From Agromyces sp. S2-1-8 (GTDB lineage: Bacteria > Actinomycetota > Actinomycetes > Actinomycetales > Microbacteriaceae): 64,000 nucleotides of DNA. The position numbers were made by a program, and so were the translations under genes. The notes under the pieces are model-generated. The model did no database searches and was not told where the DNA came from. It saw only the letters and a list, made by a program, of their open reading frames with translations. Location of the stretch: NCBI RefSeq assembly GCF_021129215.1, contig NZ_JAJOLP010000001.1, positions 1,054,001 through 1,118,000 of the forward strand, in the 5' to 3' direction. Below are positions 55,301 to 62,473 of the stretch, in pieces; positions within the stretch are counted from its first letter, which is position 1; every line of letters starts with the position of its first letter.

Positions 55301-57574
55301 GCACTCGAGCCCGGGTATCGCAAGGTGCTCGTCGCGCCGCAGCCGGGCGAGGGCATCGACCGGGTCGACTACTCGCTCGAGACGCCGTACGGCACGGTCG
55401 TCTCCGACTGGCGAACGGATGCCTCGGGCACGATGCGCCTCGACGTCACGGTGCCGGCGAACACGACGGCCGAGATCCGCATCCCGACGACGAGCCGCTG
55501 GGCGGTCACGGAGGGCGGCGTCCCCGCGGCGTCGGCGCGGGGCGTCGAGTTCTCGCGGTACGCCGACGGGGTCGCCGTGTTCACCGTCGGATCGGGCGAG
55601 TACGAGTTCGCGCAGGACGCGACGCTCGGCCGCCTCGGCGACACGCGCGACGCGGCGACGGCGTTCGGCGACCAGGTCTCTGCCCTCGACGAGGCCGGCT
55701 CGCTCTCGGCCGAGCAGGCCGAGGCGCTCGGCGAGTTCGCGGCGACCTTCGCCGAGCGCGCCGGCAAGGCGTGGGACTCGTACGTCGGCGACGAGCGGGG
55801 CCGCGACCGCGACCTCCGCACCGCGGCCGCGGCGCACAAGACGCTGAGCACGATCCAGACGATCTCGGCGTACCTCGACCGCGAGGTCGACCACGGGGCG
55901 CTGCCGGCGGAGACCGCCGACGCGCTTCGGGCCGTCCTCGATCCCGCCGCGGCGAAGCTGACGCAGGCGTGCGCCGCGCTCGCCGGCGCCGAGGTCTCGC
56001 TGACGGTGCCCGCCGACGGCGTGTTCCCCGGCGACGAGGCGACGGCGAGCATCGCCGTCGAGGTCGCGGGCGGCAAGAAGCTCGGCCGGGTCGCGGCAGA
56101 ACTCGTCTCCGACGACGGCTTCACCGTCACCGCCGACGGCGGACGGACCCTCCCGCAGCTCTCGCCCGGTGCCGACGCCACGTTCGACTTCGTCGTGGCG
56201 GTGCCCGCCGACACCGCTCCCGGCCGCTACGGCCTCACGGGATCGCTGAACTACCGGTACGAGGGCACCGACGTCGAGATCCCCGTCGACGCCGAGCTCG
56301 TGGTCGCTGCGCCGGTCCTCGTGCAGGACGTCACGATCGAGCCCGCAACGGCGCACCCCGGTGACGTCGTCGCGGTGACGGTCGACCTCGCCAACCTGAG
56401 CGACGACGACCGCACGGGCACGGTCCGGATCGAAGGCCCCGACGGGTGGAGCGACGCGACCGCGGCGTTCGACCTGCCCGCCGAGGCATCCGCCGCGTCG
56501 AACGTCGAGGTGACCGTGCCGTACACGGTCACCGCGGGCGACGTCGCGCTCACCGCGTCGGTCGGGCAGACCGCGGAGGAGCGTCGCGCGGCGACGCTCG
56601 CCGTCGGGCTCTCGAACGCCCCCGCGGTCGTCGTCGATCACGTCGACCTCGGCCTCGCCCAGTCGGAGCGCTCGCACGGCCTCACCGCCTCGGAGCACTC
56701 GGGCACCTCGAGCGAGGCGGGCCTCACCCGTCGCTACACGCACACCTCGTACCCGGGCGGATGGTTCGAGTTCGACGTCGCCGTGCCGGCCGGCGAGCCG
56801 TTCGTCGTGCGGGCGGTCGAGACGTTCGACGGCGCGCGCCAGAAGACGTACGACGTGTCCGCCGACGGGGCGACCGTCTTCGAGCAGCGCTACGCCCGCA
56901 CCGCGGGCGGGGCCGGCACGATGACCTTCCAGTTCCTGGTCGAGCCCTCCGACGCGACCGCCGACGGCACGGTGCGGCTCCGCTTCCAGGACGTCGACGG
57001 CGGCTACGACCCGTCGATCGCCGACGTCTGGGTGATGCCCGCGACGCCCGGCCTCGACGCCGCCGAGAACGTGCTCGCGGGCGCCGCCGCGACGGCGCGC
57101 ACGAGCCTGCAGTCGGCACCCGCGTGGAGCACGGCGAACCTCGTCGACGGCAAGCGCGAGAGCCTCGCGGGCGGCGCGAAGGGCTACACCTCGAACGGCC
57201 CCGACCGGTCGCCGACGGGCGTCGACCAGTGGGTCGCGTTCGACCTCGGCGAGGCGACGGCCCTGAACACCGTGGTCGTCTACCCGCGCACCGCCACGGC
57301 CGACGACCCCGCGGCCGACGGCACCGACGGGGCGCACTTCCCGAAGGCGTTCGCGCTGCAGGTGAGCGACGACGGCCAGGCCTGGACCACGGTGAAGGAG
57401 GTCACCGGCCAGGCCGACCCCGGCCCGCGGCCCCAGACCTACCGGTTCGACACCGTGCAGGCGCGCCACGTGCGGATCGCCGTGACCGAGCTCGGCCGGC
57501 CGACGACCGACGAGGGACGCCTCGGGTACTACCGGCTGCAGCTCGCGGAGGTGCAGGCGTTCGACCTCGGCTGA
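52385..57574 (+). CDS. Secreted multidomain alpha-L-rhamnosidase (GH78)
   Basis: 1729 residues. A Sec signal peptide (cleavage near AFA/AA at 32-33) precedes a rhamnosid_N Ig-like domain (about 45-150), a LamG-like segment, and the carbohydrate-binding rhamnosidase N2 domain (about 345-510). The (alpha/alpha)6 catalytic domain (about 640-990) has ARDERMGWTGD near 668 and TTIWERW near 931, matching the acidic residues of GH78 enzymes. After that come a helical linker, NEW3/CARDB-like beta domains (about 1200-1400), a beta-sandwich (about 1420-1560), and a C-terminal F5/8-type discoidin domain (about 1570-1729). GTG 52385 follows GAGGAG by six bases. Target: rhamnosylated plant or microbial glycans. 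Confidence 0.92.
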   Translation: MRSKLRNAATGVLVAGTVFASVISAAPTAAFAAASQAPSVTVGGLETNSAKSPLGIPLAAPKLSWQLASAGRGVTQSAYQVRVATSKAALDSPDVWDSGRVESGASVEVPYGGPDLEGATRYAWQVRVWDGAGRATDWSEPARFETALASLDEWQGADWIGADTSIPAGWTDSTMTFTASKVSGALGVYFRGRDGSNAYMWQLSESSKSLRPHVKSNGGYTVLSATPFPAGFDFAAKHDYAITVDGTTITTKVDGAVLDTRTVPTHTAAGLVGFRTSGAETGTVSAVKVTSKTGDVLLETDFPANDRTFTGGTLKGGDLVVSGDTDAWYAYGADVPLLRTEFDVDKEVASARVYAAARGLYELQLNGEPVGDQELAPGWTDYNTRIQYQSYDVTDLVAEGDNAFGAEVANGWYAGRVAMFGDSIYGSDTSLIAQLRVRYTDGSEEVIATGDDWRTTNGPTTSADLLDGEAYDARRAAEVGDWAEAGYDDGDWSDAVVRPSATAKLEPQTAPPVRVVDELDAKALPSPADGVHVYDLEQNMVGHVRVKLTGEAGQTVRIRVAEVLNPDGSLYTANFRSAKATDYYTFAEDGTATWEPKFTFHGFRYVEITGVDEAPPADGITGVVVGSDNAPTASLETSSPLVNQLQSNILWGQRGNFLSIPTDTPARDERMGWTGDINVFANTANYNMDSQLFLTKWLQDLRDTQNAEGSFPGVAPIIPGRFDGGYGRAGWADAGVHVPYSIWKAYGDTQVLADSYDSMKRYVDYLDASAVGHIRNVGGYNDWLNLDDDTPATVIDTAFLAKGTREFAEMAQALGHDDVAQAYFDRYEAIKAAYGTAFVSADGTVRGDSQTAYILTIMNDLIPDGLDEAVATQFEETLARRGNHLSTGFLGVDGLLPALTKIGRTDIAYTLLQNTDYPSWGYEIGKGATTIWERWNSIMPDGSFGPVEMNSFNHYAYGAVGEWMYRTMAGVSALEPGYRKVLVAPQPGEGIDRVDYSLETPYGTVVSDWRTDASGTMRLDVTVPANTTAEIRIPTTSRWAVTEGGVPAASARGVEFSRYADGVAVFTVGSGEYEFAQDATLGRLGDTRDAATAFGDQVSALDEAGSLSAEQAEALGEFAATFAERAGKAWDSYVGDERGRDRDLRTAAAAHKTLSTIQTISAYLDREVDHGALPAETADALRAVLDPAAAKLTQACAALAGAEVSLTVPADGVFPGDEATASIAVEVAGGKKLGRVAAELVSDDGFTVTADGGRTLPQLSPGADATFDFVVAVPADTAPGRYGLTGSLNYRYEGTDVEIPVDAELVVAAPVLVQDVTIEPATAHPGDVVAVTVDLANLSDDDRTGTVRIEGPDGWSDATAAFDLPAEASAASNVEVTVPYTVTAGDVALTASVGQTAEERRAATLAVGLSNAPAVVVDHVDLGLAQSERSHGLTASEHSGTSSEAGLTRRYTHTSYPGGWFEFDVAVPAGEPFVVRAVETFDGARQKTYDVSADGATVFEQRYARTAGGAGTMTFQFLVEPSDATADGTVRLRFQDVDGGYDPSIADVWVMPATPGLDAAENVLAGAAATARTSLQSAPAWSTANLVDGKRESLAGGAKGYTSNGPDRSPTGVDQWVAFDLGEATALNTVVVYPRTATADDPAADGTDGAHFPKAFALQVSDDGQAWTTVKEVTGQADPGPRPQTYRFDTVQARHVRIAVTELGRPTTDEGRLGYYRLQLAEVQAFDLG

Positions 57575-57595
57575 CGCGAGGGGCGCCGAACAGGG

Positions 57596-57636
57596 CGACG
57601 GGCCGGATGCCTCGTGGTGAGGCATCCGGCCCGTCG
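57596..57636. terminator. Perfect 18-bp-stem terminator
   Basis: CGACGGGCCGGATGCCTC (57596-57613) pairs perfectly with GAGGCATCCGGCCCGTCG (57619-57636) around GTGGT. It separates the rhamnosidase gene from convergent glpD and contains the recurrent GGATGCCTC word in both arms. Confidence 0.9.
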
Positions 57637-57641
57637 GCGTC

Positions 57642-59279
57642 TCAGGCGAGCCGTGCAGCGGCCTCGGCGACGAGCTCCGCGACCGCGTCGTGCGCGCGGT
57701 CGCGGTCGGCGGCGACGAGGCCGATGCGGGTGCGGCGGTCGAGCACGTCGTCGACGTCGAGAGCGCCCTCGGCGCGCACGGCGAACTCGATCTCCGCGCG
57801 GGTGACGTCGAGGCCCGGTGCGATGCGGTCGGCGGGTCGGTCGCAACGGGCCATGGCGAGCACGGTGAAGGCCTCGGCGCCGAAGCGGGCCGTGAGCGAT
57901 GCCGGGAGTTCGTGACCGCTCGCCGATGAGCCCCCGCCGTCGGCCGGGCTCGCGAACGGCGCCGCCGATCCGCGCGCACCGACGAGCGCGAGCCCCGCGG
58001 TGCGGCAACCGGGGTCGACGAGGCCGGCGTGCCGGCAGGCGAGGTCGACCGCGTCGCGCGCCATCGCCCGGTAGGTCGTGAGCTTGCCGCCGAGCACGTT
58101 CACGAGTCCCGTGCCCGACACGGCCACGTGGTGACGGCGCGAGATGTCGGCGGTGCCGCCGTCGGCTCCGGTGTCGATGAGCGGGCGCAGCCCCGCGAAG
58201 GCGCCGAGCACGTCGTCCCGGCCGAGCGGGCGCTCGAGCGCGGACGAGAGCGTGCGCAGCAGGAAGTCGATCTCGTCGTCATGCGGCTGCGGCACGTCGG
58301 GGATCGGTCCCGGCGCCTCCTCATCGGTGAGGCCGACGACGACCCGACCCAGCTGCTGCGGCAGCGCGAACACGAATCGGCTGACCGACCCGGGGTGCGG
58401 CACGGTGAGCGCCGCCGTGGGGTCGCCGAGCGCGGCCGCATCGAGCACGAGGTGCGTGCCGCGGCTCGGCCGCATGCGGATGCCGGGGTCGAGCTCTCCC
58501 GCCCAGACGCCCGCGGCGTTGACGACGGCCCGGGCACGCACCCGCACCGACTCGCCCGTCACCGCGTCGACGAGCCTCGCCCCGTCGGCCGCGGCATCCG
58601 AGACCCGCACCCGCGTCAGCACCGTCGCGCCGTACGCGGCCGAGGTGCGCGCGAGTGCGACGACGAGCCGGGCGTCGTCGACGAGCTGTCCGTCGTGCGA
58701 GAGCATGCCGCCCCGCAGACCCTCGCGTCGCAACGCCGGCGCGAGTCGCAGCGCCTCGTCGCGATCGATGCGACGCGGGTGCGCCAGCACGCTCGCGGGC
58801 GTGTGCGCGAGCATGCGCAGGCCGTCGCCGAGGCCGAGCCCGACGCGTCCCGTCATCCGCTGCCTCGACGAGACCGACGGGGTGAACGGCAGCAGCTGGG
58901 GGAGGCTCCGCACGAGGTGCGGGGCGACGCGCGTCATCAGCAGGTGGCGTTCGACGGCGCTCTCACGAGCGACGGCGACGTCGCCCGTCGCGAGGTAGCG
59001 CAGTCCGCCGTGGACGAGCTTCGAGCTCCACCGGCTCGTGCCGAACGCGAGGTCGTGCGCCTCTGCGAGCACGACGGAGAGGCCGCGGCTGGCGGCGTCG
59101 AGTGCGACGCCCGCACCGGTGACCCCGCCGCCGATGACGAGCACGTCGACCGGTGCGGCGCGGTCGGCGAGCGCCGAGAGGTCGCGGGCGCGTCGTGCGG
59201 CATCGAGTGCTGAGGAGTGCGTCGGCGCCGCGTCGGGGGAGGAGGTCAGGGACGCAGATGTCCGTCGAGTGCGTGCCAA
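57642..59279 (-). CDS. glpD: Glycerol-3-phosphate dehydrogenase (FAD)
   Basis: About 545 residues. The FAD loop GGGVTGAG and the GlpD signature FGTSRWSSKLVHGGLRYLA are exact. NAAGVWAGELDP and LPQQLGRVVVGLTDEEAPGP follow, with a C-terminal helical domain ending ELVAEAAARLA. Oxidises glycerol-3-phosphate to dihydroxyacetone phosphate at the membrane. The start is unsettled: homology needs at least ALDAARRARDLSALADR, no ATG or GTG precedes it in frame, and TTG 59279 or a CTG at the end of the TetR gene are candidates. Either overlaps or abuts the TetR gene, so the two are co-transcribed. Confidence 0.9.
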   Translation of the reverse strand: MARTRRTSASLTSSPDAAPTHSSALDAARRARDLSALADRAAPVDVLVIGGGVTGAGVALDAASRGLSVVLAEAHDLAFGTSRWSSKLVHGGLRYLATGDVAVARESAVERHLLMTRVAPHLVRSLPQLLPFTPSVSSRQRMTGRVGLGLGDGLRMLAHTPASVLAHPRRIDRDEALRLAPALRREGLRGGMLSHDGQLVDDARLVVALARTSAAYGATVLTRVRVSDAAADGARLVDAVTGESVRVRARAVVNAAGVWAGELDPGIRMRPSRGTHLVLDAAALGDPTAALTVPHPGSVSRFVFALPQQLGRVVVGLTDEEAPGPIPDVPQPHDDEIDFLLRTLSSALERPLGRDDVLGAFAGLRPLIDTGADGGTADISRRHHVAVSGTGLVNVLGGKLTTYRAMARDAVDLACRHAGLVDPGCRTAGLALVGARGSAAPFASPADGGGSSASGHELPASLTARFGAEAFTVLAMARCDRPADRIAPGLDVTRAEIEFAVRAEGALDVDDVLDRRTRIGLVAADRDRAHDAVAELVAEAAARLA

Positions 59280-59842
59280 AGTTCGTTGCTCCAATGCGGC
59301 TCGTCGATGAGGGCGGAGACGGTGTCGTGCGAGAGGATCGCCGACTGGGCGATGAGCAGCAGCATGACCGCGATGTCGCCGGGGGCCCCCGGGCGCACGG
59401 TGCCGGCCTGCTGGGCGAGGGCGATCGACTCGGCGATCCACCGCAGGATCACGCGCTGGCTCTGGCCGAGGCGCTGCAGCGTGTACCGGGTGAACACCTC
59501 GGGCTCGCGCTCGAGGAGGCGGCCGTACAGCGGGTCGGCGCGGAACAGCTCGGCGAAGCGGAGCACGTCGCGCACGATCTCGTCACGGGACGTCGCGGGC
59601 TCGGGGAACCGCTCGATGAGCGTCACGGTCGCGCGGAGCAGGGTCGCGCGGACGATCTCGTCGGCGCTCGCCCAGCGCCGGTAGACCGTCGGCCGGCTGA
59701 CGCCGGCGTTGCGCGCGACCTCGGCGACGGTGACCCCGCCGACGCCGCGTGCGGAGATCAGTTCGGCGGCGGCGTCGAGCATGCGCGACTCGGCCTCGTC
59801 CCACACGGGACGGTCGAGCTCGAGTGCTTGACGATCTTCCAT
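59246..59842 (-). CDS. TetR-family regulator
   Basis: 198 residues. The N-terminal HTH (about 18-65) reads MLDAAAELISARGVGGVTVAEVARNAGVSRPTVYRRWASADE; the rest is a TetR_C-like ligand domain. It overlaps or abuts glpD downstream and is divergent from the AGPS-like gene across only 20 bp. A single operator there could control both directions. Ligand unknown; a lipid or glycerol-derived metabolite is plausible from context. Confidence 0.9.
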   Translation of the reverse strand: MEDRQALELDRPVWDEAESRMLDAAAELISARGVGGVTVAEVARNAGVSRPTVYRRWASADEIVRATLLRATVTLIERFPEPATSRDEIVRDVLRFAELFRADPLYGRLLEREPEVFTRYTLQRLGQSQRVILRWIAESIALAQQAGTVRPGAPGDIAVMLLLIAQSAILSHDTVSALIDEPHWSNELWHALDGHLRP

Positions 59843-59862
59843 GATGTGTCACACTGTAACGC
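59843..59862. promoter_or_regulatory. 20-bp divergent intergenic operator
   Basis: The whole gap between two divergent start codons holds TGTG-T-CACA (59845-59853), then CTGTAAC. The promoter elements of each gene must therefore lie inside the opposite coding region or inside this gap, and both messages would be nearly leaderless. The palindrome is a likely TetR site. Confidence 0.55.
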
Positions 59863-61545
59863 ATGGTCGATGACGACGACAGCACCCTCGCCGCAGCCCC
59901 CGACGCGGCATCCGCCCCGATGCGGTGGAACGGGTGGGGCGATCCTGCCAAGGCGAAGGAGCTGCCGCTCGCGGTGCGGGCCCTCCTGCCGATGGTGCTC
60001 GGGCGGGTGCGGAAGCCCGAACCGGCGACGGCGCTGGCAGACGTCGAGATCGCCCCGACGCGGCTCGGCGACGACGACCGGGCCGTGCTCGCGGCCGTGG
60101 TCGGCGACCGGCACGTCTCGATCGACGACGAGGCGCGCATCCGGCACTCGGGCGGACGCTCGACGCCAGACCTGCTGCGCCGCCGCGCACGACACCAGGA
60201 CACGCCCGACGCGGTCGTCGCCCCCGCCGATCACGCGCAGGTCGCCGCCGTGCTGAACGTCGCGGGCGAGCGCGGCATCGCCGTCGTGCCCTTCGGCGGC
60301 GGCACGAGCGTCGTCGGGGGCCTCGACCCAGAACGCGGCGCGCACCGTGCGGTCGTCGCCCTCGACCTGCGGCGCCTGACCGGGCTCGTCTCCCTCGACG
60401 AGACGAGCGGCGAAGCGGTGCTCCTCGCCGGCACGACCGGTCCCGAGGCCGAGGCGTTGCTGGGCGCGAGGGGCTTCGAGCTGGGCCACTTCCCGCAGAG
60501 CTTCAGGTACGCGACGCTCGGCGGCTTCGCCGCCGCCCGATCGTCGGGCCAGAACTCCGCCGGCAACGGCCGCTTCGACACGATGGTGACGGGGCTCCGC
60601 GTCGCGACCCCGACCGGCGAGCTCGAGCTCGGCCGCGCGCCCGGATCGGCCGCCGGACCCGACCTGCTGCGACTCTTCCTGGGCTCCGAGGGCGCGTTCG
60701 GCGTCATCACCGAGGTGCGGCTGCGCGTGCACCCGGTGCCCGCGGTGCGACTCGCCGAGGCGTGGACCTTCCCCGACTTCGCGACCGGCGTCGACGCCCT
60801 GCGCCGGGTCGCGCAGCTCGGCACCGGCCCCACCGTCATCCGGCTCTCCGACGAGGCCGAGACGGGGATCGCGCTCGCCCAGGTGGGACGCATCGGCAAG
60901 GCGCTCGCGAAGGGCGCGAGCGCGGTCACCGTCTTCGAGGGCGATGCCGAGCTCGCCGCCGAACGACGGGCGCGCACGGCGACGGTGCTGCGCGAGGCCG
61001 GCGGTACGTCGACCGGCCCGGATGCGGCGGAGGAATGGGTGCACGGGCGCTTCAACGCCCCGTACCTGCGCGACGCGCTGCTCGACCACGGCGTCTTCTG
61101 CGAGACCCTCGAGACGGCGACGACCTGGTCGAACCTCGCGCGGCTGAAGCGCGAGGTCACCGCCGCCATCACCGACGGCTTCACCGCCGCCGGCGCGAAG
61201 TCGCTCGTGCTCTGCCACGTCTCGCACGTCTACCCGACGGGCGCCGCGCTCTACTTCACGATCATCGCGGGCCTGAAGGGCGACCAGCTCGCGGCCTGGC
61301 AGCCCGTGAAGGCCGCGGTCAACGATGCGATCATGGCCGGCGGCGGCACGATCAGCCATCATCACGGCGTGGGTCGCGATCACGCGCCGTGGCTCGAACG
61401 CGAGGTCGGCGCAGTCGGAATGCGCATCCTGCGGGCGGTGAAGGCGGAGCTCGACCCCGCCGGCATCATGAACCCCGGGGCGCTCGTCGAGCGTGCGTCG
61501 ACGGATGCCGCATCCGCCGCCCGCCCGTCGACCGGGATCGCCTGA
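59863..61545 (+). CDS. FAD-binding oxidase, alkyl-dihydroxyacetonephosphate synthase-like
   Basis: 560 residues of the VAO/PCMH flavoprotein family. The N-terminus MRWNGWGDPAKAKELP and the PCMH block PFGGGTSVVGGLDP, FPQSFRYATLGGFAAARSSGQNSAGNG, LGSEGAFGVITEV are characteristic of AGPS-type enzymes. The C-terminal GGTISHHHGVGRDHAPWL contains the His cluster of the AGPS active site. AGPS makes the ether bond of alkyl-DHAP, while bacterial members may instead be D-lactate or glycolate-type oxidases. It leads a run encoding a diacylglycerol kinase and a GMC enzyme. Confidence 0.87.
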   Translation: MVDDDDSTLAAAPDAASAPMRWNGWGDPAKAKELPLAVRALLPMVLGRVRKPEPATALADVEIAPTRLGDDDRAVLAAVVGDRHVSIDDEARIRHSGGRSTPDLLRRRARHQDTPDAVVAPADHAQVAAVLNVAGERGIAVVPFGGGTSVVGGLDPERGAHRAVVALDLRRLTGLVSLDETSGEAVLLAGTTGPEAEALLGARGFELGHFPQSFRYATLGGFAAARSSGQNSAGNGRFDTMVTGLRVATPTGELELGRAPGSAAGPDLLRLFLGSEGAFGVITEVRLRVHPVPAVRLAEAWTFPDFATGVDALRRVAQLGTGPTVIRLSDEAETGIALAQVGRIGKALAKGASAVTVFEGDAELAAERRARTATVLREAGGTSTGPDAAEEWVHGRFNAPYLRDALLDHGVFCETLETATTWSNLARLKREVTAAITDGFTAAGAKSLVLCHVSHVYPTGAALYFTIIAGLKGDQLAAWQPVKAAVNDAIMAGGGTISHHHGVGRDHAPWLEREVGAVGMRILRAVKAELDPAGIMNPGALVERASTDAASAARPSTGIA

Positions 61546-61546
61546 C

Positions 61547-62473
61547 GTGGCCGACCACATCTCGGTGCTCGTGAACCCGACCTCCGGCCGGGGCCGAGGG
61601 GCCGATGCCGCCGCTCGGGCCGTCGAGCGCCTCGAACAGCTCGCCACGGAGGTCCGAGTGCACCGAGGCCGCTCGGTCGACGACACCCGCCGGCTCGCGC
61701 ACGAGGCGGTGGCGAGCCGCCCCCGGGCGCTCGTCATCGTCGGCGGCGACGGCACGCTCTCGTCGGTGCTCGACGCGGTCGTGGGCTCGGGCGTGCCGAT
61801 CGCGCTCGTGCCGGCCGGCACCGGCAACGATCTCGCCCGCGCGCTCGGGCTGCCCTTCGAGGCATCCGACGCGGCGGCCGACGCCGCCGAACTCGCCGTG
61901 CACGGCCGTCCGCGCACGATCGACGTCGGCGAGATCGAGTCGACGGCGGGCATCCGCCGGTTCCTCACGGTCGCGGCGATCGGCTTCGACGCGCACGTCG
62001 CCGAACGCACCAATCGGTTGCGCTGGCCGCGCGGTCGCGCGAGGTACTACCTCGCCCTGCTCATCGAGCTCGCCCGCCTGCGGCCGACCGCCTTCGAGCT
62101 CGGCCTCGACGGCGCCGCGCCACGACCGGCGCCCGGCACGCTCATCGCCGTCGGCAGCACGCGCAGCTACGGCGGGGGCATGCCCGTGTGCCCCGACGCC
62201 GACCCGGCCGACGGCCTGCTCGACGTCACCCACGTCGGACCGCTCGGCCGGGCGAAGCTCGTGCGCCTGTTCCCGCTGCTGCTGCGCGGCGTGCACGTCG
62301 ACCGGCCCGAGGTGACGACCTCGCGCGTCGCGACCGTCGACGTCGACGCCCCCGGGCTCGTCGTCTACGCCGACGGCGAGCGGGTCGGAACCGGCCGCGC
62401 GCGCATCCGGGTGGTGCCCGGCGCGCTCACGGTGCTCGTACCGTCGGACGATGCGCCCGAGGCCTCCGCATGA
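61547..62473 (+). CDS. Diacylglycerol/lipid kinase (DAGK catalytic domain)
   Basis: 308 residues. VNPTSGRGRG opens the fold, VIVGGDGTLSSVLDAV (66-70 for GGDGT) is the nucleotide-binding motif, and LVPAGTGNDLARALGLP follows. A C-terminal beta domain ends with VVYADGERVG. Phosphorylates diacylglycerol or a related lipid. GTG 61547 lies one base after the AGPS-like stop, and its own stop overlaps the GMC start by 4 nt, so the three are translationally linked. Confidence 0.92.
   Translation: MADHISVLVNPTSGRGRGADAAARAVERLEQLATEVRVHRGRSVDDTRRLAHEAVASRPRALVIVGGDGTLSSVLDAVVGSGVPIALVPAGTGNDLARALGLPFEASDAAADAAELAVHGRPRTIDVGEIESTAGIRRFLTVAAIGFDAHVAERTNRLRWPRGRARYYLALLIELARLRPTAFELGLDGAAPRPAPGTLIAVGSTRSYGGGMPVCPDADPADGLLDVTHVGPLGRAKLVRLFPLLLRGVHVDRPEVTTSRVATVDVDAPGLVVYADGERVGTGRARIRVVPGALTVLVPSDDAPEASA

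Noticed and set aside
52445..57979. An 1844-codon open frame on the minus strand opposite the rhamnosidase
   Set aside because: Arg/Val/Asp/His-rich shadow with no recognisable fold; the plus strand has a signal peptide, ribosome site and GH78 catalytic motifs.
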